64,000 bases of DNA. It comes from Paraphoma chrysanthemicola. Lineage: Eukaryota; Ascomycota; Dothideomycetes; Pleosporales; Phaeosphaeriaceae. Of this stretch, positions 22,261-32,037 are shown in pieces. The notes beneath the pieces are model-generated. The model was not told where the DNA came from. It was given only the letters and a program-made list of their open reading frames with translations, and searched no databases. Position 1 is the first letter of the stretch. The number at the start of each line of letters is the position of its first letter. The DNA is taken from assembly GCA_020744225.1 (NCBI GenBank), contig JAGMWG010000027.1, positions 124,001-188,000 on the forward strand. Reading direction: 5' to 3'. Made by a program: the position numbers and the translations under genes.

Positions 22261-23424
22261 ATGTCCTCCCTCGACCAGAATACGTCCTCCTCTAACCCTC
22301 CCTCACCTCGACTTCTTGATAAGATCCTCCAGATCGTCACAGATATGCAGGAGGCGCGCGCGCAGGAAAAGGCTCTCCTCCAGACTGTAGTCAAACAGCA
22401 GGACGACCTACGCAAGGACCTGGACGCGATGTCCCTGGCACGAGAACTGGAAGGGCTACACTTGGGCACAACCAGCGCGTCGAGGGCGGCCACAGCGGCG
22501 AGGCTAACACCCAGCACGATCCCCATCCTGACCCCAGCAACAGATGCTTCTTCCCCGTCCGGCCTCATGGCGAAAACAGACCGGCGTAAGCCGCTCCCAG
22601 TAGGGGAGCCCTTCAACGGCGACAGCGCCAGCTTCGCCGCCTGGAAACTCACGATGGAGCACAAGCTGGCTGCGGACCGGGAGTTCATCGGAGGCAACAG
22701 GGAGATGTGGTCGTTCATCTGGGCGCAGCTGGGCTCCCAGGTCCAACGCGAGATCGCCACGTTCTACGCGCACATGGGAGAGCAGAGCGGGTTCGATCCT
22801 CACCATTTCCTATCCCAGCTGGAGTTTCGGTACGGCGACAAACATGCGACACAGAGAGCTCAGGCCCAGCTCGAAGCGCTCCGCCAGGGGAAGGCCGAGC
22901 CCTTCACCGACTTTTTCGTGCGATGGGTTCAATTGCTAGAAATGGCGGGCACTTCTGGTTGGAGCGATGAATGGAAGCTTATCCGGCTTCGCCAGTGCCT
23001 CAACCCGACTATTCGGAATATCGCGATGAACCGAGGTGTCTCCCGCGACGACTACAACACAGCCTGCCAGCAGTACCGCCAGATTTCGGCTGACATCGAG
23101 ACGCTGCAGCTGGAAGCTCGTTTCCCACACCACAGTGGAGGCCTTGCGCCAACGCCCAAGAAAAATGCTGACGGCGATGTTTCCATGACGGTTGTCGGGG
23201 CGGTAGCTCTTCCCCAACGCAAAGGGAAGCGGCCAGGTGGCCGGGAAGGGCCCACCTGGATCCCTACGCCCCTATTCGACCAGAGGCGCGCGGCGGGACT
23301 GTGCACAAGATGTGGACGGACGGACCATATCGCTCGGAACTGTGAGTTTGCGGTAGACAAAGGTACCGTGACGGTCCACGCGGTGGCTGCGTTGCCAGGA
23401 CAGGAGGACCAGGGGAAAGAGTAG
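22261..23424 (+). CDS. Element C Gag
   Basis: 387 aa from the ATG at 22261 (the frame is open further upstream but has no earlier ATG). Gag forms the virus-like particle and packages the RNA. A helical N-terminal region with ARAQEKALLQTVVKQQDDLR precedes the retrotransposon capsid domain (EPFNGDSASFAAWKL, then FYAHMGEQSGFDPHHFL). A CCHC zinc knuckle, C-x2-C-x4-H-x4-C (C348, C351, H356, C361; CTRCGRTDHIARNC), sits near the C-terminus. Stop TAG at 23422. The pol frame is open from 23346, so the two frames overlap by 79 nt, with pol one base back (-1) relative to gag. Confidence 0.93.
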   Translation: MSSLDQNTSSSNPPSPRLLDKILQIVTDMQEARAQEKALLQTVVKQQDDLRKDLDAMSLARELEGLHLGTTSASRAATAARLTPSTIPILTPATDASSPSGLMAKTDRRKPLPVGEPFNGDSASFAAWKLTMEHKLAADREFIGGNREMWSFIWAQLGSQVQREIATFYAHMGEQSGFDPHHFLSQLEFRYGDKHATQRAQAQLEALRQGKAEPFTDFFVRWVQLLEMAGTSGWSDEWKLIRLRQCLNPTIRNIAMNRGVSRDDYNTACQQYRQISADIETLQLEARFPHHSGGLAPTPKKNADGDVSMTVVGAVALPQRKGKRPGGREGPTWIPTPLFDQRRAAGLCTRCGRTDHIARNCEFAVDKGTVTVHAVAALPGQEDQGKE

Positions 23425-23495
23425 CCCCTGACTCGAACGCGGGTTGGGGGCGGTGTGAAGCAATCTCGACAGAGGAATCGGCTGGCCAGTGCATC

Positions 23496-26400
23496 ATGGT
23501 GGGAACAACCCGGATGGCTCTCAGTGATATGGATGAGCCACCTTTCCTTGTTCCATTGGTAGTGGAGGACCAGTTCCTCACTAAGGCACTAGTCGATTCA
23601 GGGTGCGAGTGCTTCAGTGCGGTGAGCGAGAAATTCGCGAAACAAACAAAGGGAGAGTTCATTGATATCCCACCACGACGTCTTCAACAAGCAGCGTCCC
23701 TTAACACGCACCAAGAGATCTCGCGACTAGTTTCGTTCGAATACGATCTAGATGGTTGGCGCTCGAGGCTTACAGCATACGTGGTCCCGGGTCTCCAATA
23801 TGATGTTATTCTCGGTAAACCATGGATGCGTCATGAGGGCGTCGTGCTGGACGTACCGCGGGGCCAGCTTAAGATAGCGGCAGCAGGAGGGATGGTCGTG
23901 TTGGAATGTGAAAAACGCCGACCCGCGGGAGACGAGGTGGGGCTGGTCACGATGATCTCAGCCGTTGGGATCCAATCAATTCTCCGACGTGATGGACCGC
24001 GCACCAGCATTTTCTTCGCCACCCTTCGCGAACTCACCCATGCCGCAGACGCCCTGCGGGCAGAAGAGCCCGAGGCAGCTAAGGACGAGGCCGCGAGGAA
24101 GACGCTCCCAAGGGAGTTCGCCGACTTCGCGGGCTTATTCGACAAGACAAAAGCGGATGGACTGCCCCCGCATCGTGGGCAGATGGACCACCACATTAAG
24201 TTGCGTAAGAATGATGACGGATCCACACCAGAACCGCCATGGGGCCCTCTGTATCCTATGTCCCGAGATCAGTTACTTGAGCTGCGTCGACAGGTCATGG
24301 AATTATTGGACAAAGGTTGGATCAGGGCTAGTTCGTCAGGAGCTGGGGCCCCAGTCCTCCTGGTCAAGAAGCCGTCAGGAAGCTGGAGGTTATGTGTGGA
24401 CTACCGGGGGTTGAATGCCATCACTTCCGCAGACAGGTACCCTCTTCCCCTTATAAAAGAGACCTTGCGCATGCTCTCAGGAGCGGTGTTGTTCACCAAG
24501 ATGGACGTGCGCTCGGCGTTCCATCGGCTCCGCATGAGGAAGGGAGACGAACACCTCACTGCATTTCGCACACGATTTGGCCTGTTCGAATGGCTGGTAT
24601 GCCCTATGGGATTAGCGGGGGCCCCAGCATCCTTTCAACGATACATCAATGGGGCACTCAAAGAATCCCTGGGAGTGTACGCTACCGCTTACCTGGACGA
24701 CGTGCTCGTATACTCGGGGGGATCCAGGAAAGACCATATTGAGAAAGTCCGCAGGGTACTAACACTCCTTCAGGAAGCCGGGTTGGCGTTGGATCTCGAT
24801 AAGTGTGACTTCATGGTGTCCGAGGTACGATACCTCGGGTACATAATCGTGGCAGGAAAGTCAATACGACCAGACCCGGAGAAACTCCGCGCTGTGCGCG
24901 AGTGGAAAGCACCCACTACAGTCAGCGGAGTCAGAAGTTTCCTGGGTTTTGCTAACTTCTACCGTGACTTCGTCCCGGAGTTCTCCGAGATGGCGGCACC
25001 GCTTCATTCACTTACAAAGAAGGATGCGCCGTTCCAATGGGGACCGGAACAAGATAAGTCATTCCGACTCCTTAAGGAAGTATTCGTGGCGGGACCAGCG
25101 CTGCGACAATGGGACCCAGCCAAGCATACCGTAGTCGAAGCGGACTGCTCAGGTAAAGCACTGGGTGGGTGCCTTTCGCAAGAACACCGGGGTGTTCTGC
25201 ACCCTGTGGCCTATCACTCCGCGATCCTCACAGGGGCACAACGCAACTACACTATACACGACAAGGAGCTTCTCGCCATTGTATCCTGTATGCAGGCCTG
25301 GACAGCGGAGTTGCAAGGGGCCCACAAGCCATTCATTGTATACACAGACCACCGCAACTTGGAATACTTCACAGGCCTCCGCTCTCTCTCCGAGAGGCAG
25401 AGCCGTTGGTCCGAACTGCTCTCACGATTCCGATATGAGCTCAAGTACCGTCCAGGTAGGCTGGCCCAGCGACCAGATGCACTCAGCCGCCGCGCCCAGG
25501 ATAATGTCATGCTCCCAAACGAAGGAAGGTTAATGTCCCCAGTCCGCGTCACAATGACTGCAACAAGGGTGCATTCAGGGGACACAAGGATACCACCAGG
25601 ATCCCTCATCTTTCGCGACAAGCACATGCAAAGGTTGTGGGATGAGGCCGTGTCCAACGACAAACAATACCACGCAAGATGGAACGCGGTGAAGTCCGGG
25701 GCCCGCGATTTTCCCCCGGAAGCTCGGACAACACAGCAAATAGGGGACTGCGCAATTTCGGCACACGGGGTCCTATTGTGGCGCGGGGTCGTGTGGCTAC
25801 CAACATGGGAGCCCCTCACGACGACAGTGATACAACGCGCACACGACTCTGGGTTGTCAGGCCACCCAGGAAAGAACTCCACGTTCCACATCCTGCGCAG
25901 GGACTATCACTGGGATGGTATGACGGCGGACGTCGGCAGATATGTGCGGAACTGCCATTGCTTTGGAGCCCACGTGTCAAGGCGCAGACGCCAAGGACTT
26001 CTGCAACCCATTCCGGTAGCAGATCGGTATTGGACGCAGATTTCAATGGACTTCATGGTCGACCTTCCCGCTGCAACGGAGGAAGCGCCACGATACCTAT
26101 TAGTGATGACAGACCGGCTGTCCAAATACGTGCAACTGGAACCCATGGTCACTATGAAATCGAATGAGTGCGCGAGGGTGTTCCGGGACACATGGTGGCG
26201 ATTCCACGGGTTCCCAACATCCATTATCTCAGACCGCGGATCGGACTGGCTGGGGGGGTTCTGGACCGAGCTTTGCCGCCTGGTAGGGATACAACAACTG
26301 CTCTCTACCGCATACCACCCCCAGACAGACGGTGGGACGGAACGGGCTAACCAGGAGGTGCAGGCGGTGCTCCGAATGATGGTGAACTTTGAGCAGACAG

Positions 26401-27176
26401 ATTGGCCCCAATGCCTACCAGCCTGCCAGCTGGCTCTGAACAACCGGGACTCAAGCATAACAGGGGTCAGCCCGAACTTACTACTCAATGGATTCACCGC
26501 GGAGCCATTACAGAAGGCCGCTTCTTCGGAAACGTCCGACAAAACTCCTCGTGGAGCTGCGGCTCACTTCCTGGAACATCTGCGACAGGGAATGGAGCTG
26601 GCACAAGCTGCAATTACCTTCCAACAACAACGACAACAAGACGCCACAGACCATTCGCGTCGTCCAGCGGAGCGTTTCCAAGTTGGAGACAAGGTCTGGT
26701 TTTCAATGCGAAATGTGAAAACAAACCGACCTAGTAAAAAGCTTGATTGGCTTCAACGGAAATACACCGTTCGAGCAACGCCAACACCGCTCACGGTCCA
26801 GCTGGACTTGCCAGGACACATACATGACGTCGTTCACGTTGACTTGGTGGAACGCACTGCCGCAGACCCGCTGCCGTCCCAGGTCCTCGAAGATGCAAGG
26901 CCGGGCCCGGACCTGGCAATGGCCGAGGGCGACCCCTCCCTCCACGAATACGGGGTGGAAGAAATCCTACGCGCAAAGAACGCAAGGGGGAGAGGCAAGC
27001 GCCAAGTACTGGTTAAATGGAAGGGATGGCTAGAGCCAACATGGGAGCCAGCTGATAACTTCACGGACACAACAGCACTACAGCGGTTTGAAGAACAACA
27101 TGGCAATATCACAAGCACTGAAGGACCACAGAGGCGAACACGGGCACGAGGGGGCGGCAGACAAAAGTTGCATTGA
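23496..27176 (+). CDS. Element C Pol (PR-RT-RH-IN-chromodomain)
   Basis: 1226 aa from the first ATG; the open frame itself begins at 23346. Domains: aspartic protease with ALVDSGCECFS (D34); reverse transcriptase with TAYLDDVLVYSG (YLDD 399-402); RNase H with VVEADCSGKALGG (D550), YTIHDKELLAIV and VYTDHRNLEYF; integrase with HDSGLSGHPGKNSTFHILRR, then MDFMVD (D852), IISDRGSDW (D913) and TDGGTERANQE (E949), a D-D-35-E triad; and a C-terminal chromodomain (about 1151-1191, VLVKWKGWLEPTWEPADNF). In the integrase zinc finger the usual second cysteine is phenylalanine: the sequence reads RNCHCFGAH (C820, F823). Expression from the gag RNA needs frameshifting or reinitiation; the ATG lies 71 nt past the gag stop. 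Confidence 0.95.
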   Translation: MVGTTRMALSDMDEPPFLVPLVVEDQFLTKALVDSGCECFSAVSEKFAKQTKGEFIDIPPRRLQQAASLNTHQEISRLVSFEYDLDGWRSRLTAYVVPGLQYDVILGKPWMRHEGVVLDVPRGQLKIAAAGGMVVLECEKRRPAGDEVGLVTMISAVGIQSILRRDGPRTSIFFATLRELTHAADALRAEEPEAAKDEAARKTLPREFADFAGLFDKTKADGLPPHRGQMDHHIKLRKNDDGSTPEPPWGPLYPMSRDQLLELRRQVMELLDKGWIRASSSGAGAPVLLVKKPSGSWRLCVDYRGLNAITSADRYPLPLIKETLRMLSGAVLFTKMDVRSAFHRLRMRKGDEHLTAFRTRFGLFEWLVCPMGLAGAPASFQRYINGALKESLGVYATAYLDDVLVYSGGSRKDHIEKVRRVLTLLQEAGLALDLDKCDFMVSEVRYLGYIIVAGKSIRPDPEKLRAVREWKAPTTVSGVRSFLGFANFYRDFVPEFSEMAAPLHSLTKKDAPFQWGPEQDKSFRLLKEVFVAGPALRQWDPAKHTVVEADCSGKALGGCLSQEHRGVLHPVAYHSAILTGAQRNYTIHDKELLAIVSCMQAWTAELQGAHKPFIVYTDHRNLEYFTGLRSLSERQSRWSELLSRFRYELKYRPGRLAQRPDALSRRAQDNVMLPNEGRLMSPVRVTMTATRVHSGDTRIPPGSLIFRDKHMQRLWDEAVSNDKQYHARWNAVKSGARDFPPEARTTQQIGDCAISAHGVLLWRGVVWLPTWEPLTTTVIQRAHDSGLSGHPGKNSTFHILRRDYHWDGMTADVGRYVRNCHCFGAHVSRRRRQGLLQPIPVADRYWTQISMDFMVDLPAATEEAPRYLLVMTDRLSKYVQLEPMVTMKSNECARVFRDTWWRFHGFPTSIISDRGSDWLGGFWTELCRLVGIQQLLSTAYHPQTDGGTERANQEVQAVLRMMVNFEQTDWPQCLPACQLALNNRDSSITGVSPNLLLNGFTAEPLQKAASSETSDKTPRGAAAHFLEHLRQGMELAQAAITFQQQRQQDATDHSRRPAERFQVGDKVWFSMRNVKTNRPSKKLDWLQRKYTVRATPTPLTVQLDLPGHIHDVVHVDLVERTAADPLPSQVLEDARPGPDLAMAEGDPSLHEYGVEEILRAKNARGRGKRQVLVKWKGWLEPTWEPADNFTDTTALQRFEEQHGNITSTEGPQRRTRARGGGRQKLH

Positions 27177-27346
27177 GGTAGCGGCAAAGCCGCGCCGAAG
27201 CTACAAAGGGAGCTTCATGTGGAAGAAAAGAGGGCCCGGGAGCCTCACCGCGGCGCCATGACGGCGCCGGCCCGGTCTCGCTGTGTTACCCGCGCGAGCG
27301 GGGCGCCAAAACAAATCGGCGGGGCGGGGAAGGGGGACGACGCCGC

Positions 27347-28798
27347 CTAGGCGCCGTCGTCGTACTCCTCGGGGGCCTCGTAGAACTGCTCGTCAGGGTC
27401 TTCCTCGTCATCGACGGACTCGGCACGTGAACGATGGTCGACGACGCGACGCGGGCGCTCCTCTACCTCGTCTTCATCACGGCGACGGCGGGAGCGCGAC
27501 GGGAGGTCTTGGGTCAGGAAGCGGGGAAGGCGACGCCGCATCTCCGCACGACGACGACCCTCGTGCTGAAGCATCACGGGAGACCTCGGAGCAGCCATGG
27601 GCGAACGACGGCGGCGGGACTCGGGCGGAGCGAGCGGAGAGGAGCTGTACGCGGTGGACGAGCTGGAAACACGGCGGCGGTGCGACGGCGTGGCGGGGTA
27701 CTCGGGATAGTCCGTGATGAAGCGACCTTGGCGGCGGGGCGTCTCGTAGACGGGCGCGGGGAGAGCACGAGCACGGGGCTGCTGTTGAAGGCCTTGGATC
27801 GCCTCCTACAACGTCACAAATTAGCAAAGCCGACAACAAGGGCGCAACACGGGATCGAAACGTACCAGGATCTGTCGATGCGAGTCGGCTGCCTGACGGT
27901 TGCCTTCGTCAATGCGGCGGTCGAGGTGACCCACCGCCTGACGCGTGGCGTCCGTCAGCATGTTCAGCCGGGACTCCATTTGCTGGATACGCGCGCTCGC
28001 ACTGCCGCCAGTGAGGGGAGCGGAGGGGGCCTGGAAGGGAGTGACGGCGGAGGACGACGAAGACGCCGCGGACGGGGCACCGAGGAGCTGCGGGGGCGAG
28101 GCGGGGGCGGCGGAACGCAGAGTCGTCAGCGCAACGTCGAAGGCCTCGGCGAGGCGGCGGAAGCGCTGGTCGAACACCGCGTAGGAGCCACGCCACTGAC
28201 CTGTGACCGGATCTTGATGACGCTGGGACGCCTTGACCACATGACGATCGTTGTGGGCGTGCGACTCGTTGGCGTAGTTGCGCCACGCGCGGTAGGCACG
28301 GCGTAGGGTCGGGGAACTCGCGAACTCAGAGGTGAGCTTGGTGCAGGTCTTGTGGCGTTGATTGCAAGACTGGCAGGCGGAACGAGGGCCTAGTTACGAA
28401 GTCAGTACGAACTCAGCGAGGGGCCGACATGTGTTTGGAGGACATACCGGGCAAGCACTCCGTGTTGCCATAATAACGCAGATGATTGATGCAAGGGAGG
28501 CAATCGCAGAGCTCGGCATGGTCCGGCAACTCAGCCTCGTCGGAATCGGAGTCGCCAACCACGACGTGGTTGCCGATGCGGCGTTTCTTCTTGGCGGAGA
28601 CAGGCTGGGAGGAGACGGTTAGCACGACGCGCGCGAGATGGAGAAGGAAGTACTTACGGTCTCGTTGTGACCGGCGGGCTGGTTGTTGCGATTGGGAGGC
28701 TTGCCGCCGCCACCAGAACCGGCCGCCGCGACACTCGAAACGCCGTTGAGACTCCAGCTCTGCGCATTACCGGCGTAGTGGTTGCGAAGAGTGGTCAT
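27347..28798 (-). CDS. Antisense spliced accessory gene of element C
   Basis: Lies between pol and the 3' LTR, on the opposite strand, tail to tail with pol. Four exons: 28798-28658, 28604-28448, 28389-27866 and 27805-27347; introns of 53, 58 and 60 nt, each with GTAAGT, GTATGT or GTACGT donors and AG acceptors, the first with a GCTAAC branch site. Exons total 1281 nt, 426 aa, in frame throughout. Seen in order: Ser/Gly/Pro-rich N-terminus; basic AKKKRRIG; acidic DSDSDEAE; a Cys cluster CDCLPCINHLRYYGNTEC followed by SACQSCNQRHKTC (C-x2-C-x6-C); an Ala/Ser linker; a helical RIQQMESRLNMLTDATRQAV stretch; and an Arg/Ser-rich tail ending in DEEDPDEQFYEAPEEYDD. Start uncertain: an upstream exon from an ATG at 28980, joined by a 41-nt intron, is also possible. 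I recognise no family. The basic, Cys-rich and RS-like parts hint at nucleic-acid binding in the nucleus. Confidence 0.8.
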
Positions 28799-29104
28799 GG
28801 TAGAGAGGCCGACGTGGGGCCGGGAGGACAACGCGATGGCAGATGAGGCAGGTGGTACCGAAGACGCAGGGGGCGGACGCAGGATTATGGTGGGGCGCAC
28901 AAGGGCGGCTTGAAGATCTCGGAGGTAGCTCCGCGTTGCTTTGTTTTGGGTGCGACGCGTCTCGCTTACGGATGACTCATCGCAACGCTATGGCCACATC
29001 ACGGGACTACAACAGGCGCGCCTTGGCAACCCAGGGAACCCAAAAACAACAACACAACGCGAACTCCATGAGGCCTTCGCACGTCTATGACAATAGAAGA
29101 TACA

Positions 29105-29130
29105 CAGAGAAAGGAGTAGGAAGAGGAATA
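29105..29130 (+). promoter_or_regulatory. Polypurine tract of element C
   Basis: Purine-rich run (agagaaaggagtaggaagag, then gaata) directly before the 3' LTR, where the plus-strand DNA primer of LTR retrotransposons is made. Confidence 0.75.
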
Positions 29131-29286
29131 TGTGATGGACTCGGGCTGTGCCCGTGTCTAGTTTAGGCTGTACTCTAGTAAGTAGTATATAACAAGAGGA
29201 GAGAGAGTCTCTCTCTTTCTCTCTCTAAGAGAATTCATATCTATTCCGACACTCATCAGTACTACGCGTGAGGCTAGTCCATAACA
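29131..29286 (+). repeat. 3' LTR of element C
   Basis: 156 bp, identical with the 5' LTR at 22067-22222; followed by the second TAGCT (29287-29291). Confidence 0.95.
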
Positions 29287-30369
29287 TAGCTTAAGACTTA
29301 GTCTTATCTTATAGTCTACTTACTTAAGTTATTTCTTAATATTAGACTAGTTATAACTAGAGATAATCTATTTAATATAAATAGATATAGAGAACTACTT
29401 TATAATAAAGTTAAGTAGCTTTAGTAAGTTAGTAATATACTTATCTAGTACGTTAATAATTAGATAGATAGTATTTAAGCTTAGATTCTATAGTATATTT
29501 ACAAAGATCTCTATTAAGATAATCTATACGTTCGTATTCTTAAATATAGTTTTACTTACTTAATTATACTTCTTATAAATATATAAGATAAGTAATAGCT
29601 ACTAGCTAATAAGTAAGTATAATAGTCTACGTAGTATAGCTGTAGTACTATTAATACGTAAGTTAGTAGTCTAGTAGAAGAAGTAGAATATAAGAGTAGT
29701 CTTAGCTACTAACTTTTATAGCTTATTAATAATACTACAGAGAAGTATTATCTTTCTTTTACTAGAATTACCTTTAATCTATAGTAACTAGCTTTACTAG
29801 TTATTATACTATTACTAAAAGCTAGTACTATTAAGAATCTAGTAGTATAAGTTCTTTAGTAAGCTACTTTTTATATCTTTAATATACTTATTATTATTAT
29901 AAGAGTTACTAAGACGTAAATCTTAAAGATACTAATTTAGAATATTAGTCTTATTTATAAGCTATATAAATACTCTATATATACTTTTACTATAGAATAA
30001 GATTATCTAAACTTCTAAAAGGTCTATTAAATAGTATACTTAGTCTTCTAGAACTTAGATCTCCTAGTATTTACTCTACTTTATTTACTTATTAATACTA
30101 AACTATAATAAAGAAGTGTCTTAGAGCACTCTATCTAGTATTCTCATTACTTTATATATCTATATCTATAGTAAAGTCTTATTACTAAGTCTTTTCTATT
30201 CTTTTAAGAAGAACTCTATAGATACTAGTACTAATAGCTCTTAAAGAGTCTACTTCTAAGTAAACTATTAGCTTATCTAAAAGACTATAGTCTAAAGATA
30301 CTTAGTAAGTCTAGTATCTACTTTTAGCTTACTATATAGAATATCTAATAGAAATATATAGTATCTAGC

Positions 30370-30786
30370 TATTATAGACTAGAGAAATTAGTAGATAGAG
30401 TATAAGTTTTAAGAGTAAAAGGTATTCTATAGAATACGCGACTATAAAGCTGCTAACAAAGACTTAGCTCTGTACTAGCTAAGCGTTACGTAATGTATTC
30501 TATAGATTCTAGAATACTAAGAATATTCTACGTGTCTAGAACTCTTAGAACTTATTCTAAGAATTCTAAACTATTCTATAATACTTATAACTTATAAGAT
30601 CTTTAGAACTTCTAGAACACCTTAGGTATATAGATATAAATAGTGAGCTCCTACAGCTTATTGTGTTTAACTTAGTACTTAATCTATAACTAGTTACTAT
30701 TTACACTTAACTTATAGTCCTCTCTATTTATATTAGTATAACCTCTCTATTATTAATTATTATTTTCTTAATCTATCTTATAGTAA
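30370..30786 (+). repeat. 5' LTR of element B, first part
   Basis: Matches 44656-45070 in the 3' LTR over its whole length, with differences that are almost all transitions. Interrupted at 30786 by element A; continues at 37971-38063. Confidence 0.85.
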
Positions 30787-31285
30787 TATAAAGAGACCTA
30801 AAGTTAGAAGCAGGCTTCGTGTGCTTAAGGTTCTACAGTTAGTTCTTAGAGATAGAGTATTAGAGAGAATTAGACGAGTTACTATAAGACAGATTAAGAG
30901 AACAATAATCAATAGCAGTAGGTTACACTAATACAGATAGAGGAGACTATAAGTCAAGTGCAAATAGTAACTAGTTGTAGATTAAATACTAAGTTAAACA
31001 CAATAAGCTATAGGAGCTTATTATCTATATCTATATACTAGAAGAGGCCTAGTAACTAAGCACGTCGTGCTTAGTTAATTAGTATAATCAGTGCTGCTTA
31101 GTGCTCAGTTTACTTAGCTTACTTAGTACCTAACATAGTCTAGCGTACTAATTAAGTCACGTAACCTGCAGCCCTGTAGCGCAGCATCATAGTTAGTTTC
31201 TATAAGCTTCTTATTAGTAACCCGTCAGCGTCTAATTAGAGTACAATTAGCTACTTCTAGTCTGCTTCCTAAGGCAATCATAACA
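30787..31285 (-). repeat. 3' LTR of element A (left copy)
   Basis: 499 bp, TATAAAGAGACC...CATAACA in plus-strand reading; same length as the right copy 37467-37965, with transition-type differences. Confidence 0.88.
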
Positions 31286-31397
31286 CTATCCCCTCCTCCC
31301 TTCAAGACTCGTCCTCAAGTTACGTAATTATAGCTTAGCCTACTTTATAACCAAGCAGTACCCGCGTTATAAGAGGCCGTCAGCCTTCATTCATTCC

Positions 31398-32003
31398 ATC
31401 ATACCCAAGCAGCTCACTTCACGACCTAAGAAACCTCTAGCTAAAAGTACCTTACAACGTTACAACCTTGTAGATTTTATTAATGTTTTTAGCAAAGAGA
31501 TAGTGCAGAAATATTTAACTTGTGTTACAAAGAACCGCGTTTATTAGGTTTATATTTGTTTAGAGAAATGCAACATCTATAATTAGCTTAGCTAACATTA
31601 CAACGTTAAGGTCACACAATCTAAATTTAAGCAGCTAGTAGTAGAGAAGAAAAAGTTAAAGAAACAAATACAAGAGTCGCATAATAAGCAGAAAGCTACT
31701 TTTAAGGCACATAAGGCAGCTCTTAAGAAGTTGTATATTGCGCGAGCGAAAGAAGAGCAGTTACAGCAACAAATAGATTTATTAGATCATTGCGCTAACA
31801 ATACGATTACCGTAGAGAAGCAAAATATCTAGGAACTAGAGAAACAGAAGGCTACAGAGACTATAACGTTTAATAGCTCTTCTGCTAGTTTGTCTTTACA
31901 GTTGTCGCCTACTACTTAGAGAGCCTTTAAGAAGTTCTCTCTAGATTTCTAGGAGTTAGAGAACACTAGTAGTATCGTACTAGTAGTTAGTAGTAATTCG
32001 TAA
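31398..32003 (+). pseudogene. Antisense coiled-coil ORF of element A, RIP-damaged
   Basis: One plus-strand frame stays readable for about 600 nt with six internal TAG/TAA stops, each explained by RIP of CAG, CAA or TGG. It reads IIPKQLTSRPKKPLAKSTLQ, then RYNLVDFINVFSKEIVQKYL, later SKFKQLVVEKKKLKKQIQES, ALKKLYIARAKEEQLQQQID and LSPTT, ending at TAA 32001-32003. Basic N-terminus, then a long heptad-like Lys/Gln/Leu-rich coiled coil. It is tail to tail with pol of element A, which ends near 32038. The start codon is not identifiable. Similar coiled-coil proteins are, to my recollection, common as hypothetical proteins in repeat-rich fungal genomes. Confidence 0.7.
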
Positions 32004-32037
32004 GGTTAGTAGCTAGAATTTCGTTTTGTCTTTTTCT

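Larger units (their letters stand above)
22067..29286 (+). mobile_element. Element C: clean Ty3/gypsy chromovirus with antisense gene
   Basis: A 7220-bp element bounded by identical 156-bp LTRs (22067-22222 and 29131-29286, TG...CA ends) and a TAGCT target duplication. Order: LTR, putative self-priming site, gag, pol (protease, reverse transcriptase, RNase H, integrase, chromodomain), an antisense four-exon gene, polypurine tract, LTR. Base composition is balanced and frames are intact, in sharp contrast with the RIP-mutated NLR sequence on both sides. LTR identity and lack of RIP indicate a recent insertion after the host copy had been mutated. One substitution in the integrase zinc finger (see pol) raises doubt about full activity. 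The chromodomain places it among chromoviruses, which integrate into heterochromatin in known cases. Confidence 0.95.
19360..30364 (-). pseudogene. RIP-destroyed NACHT-WD40 NLR gene, interrupted by element C
   Basis: Reading the minus strand and allowing for RIP stops (CAG to TAG, TGG to TAG), a whole NLR is legible. From N to C: YLQDLRLSN-type linker (about 29.9 kb), P-loop region GNSSKRKIILLCSIINKL (29749-29772, where family members have a Gly-Lys-Thr motif), Walker B LIINVLDKY (29437-29466), then, across element C, NTFLW and LTIREELVYLVYQLVKNFL-like segments (21.7-22.0 kb), the STLLFSLIKSLVRRLF linker (about 21.0 kb), eleven WD40 units (19663-20.94 kb) and a tail with NRNLLQVPLEYQRTC (about 19.4-19.66 kb). 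The join across element C restores a continuous reading. NACHT-WD40 proteins of the HET-E/HNWD type act in non-self recognition; this copy cannot make a protein. The N-terminal effector region beyond element B (45.2 kb onward) was not identified. Confidence 0.85.

Noticed and set aside
27434..28306. A 290-codon plus-strand open frame in the tail of element C
   Set aside because: It is the shadow of the GC-rich antisense exons: composition is Arg/Gly-rich and it has no motif, while the minus strand gives a continuous product with proper introns.
28898..28900. A GTG start for the antisense gene, with 34 more in-frame residues
   Set aside because: GTG is not a normal start in fungal nuclear genes. 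The first in-frame ATG (28798) or an upstream exon at 28980 is more likely.
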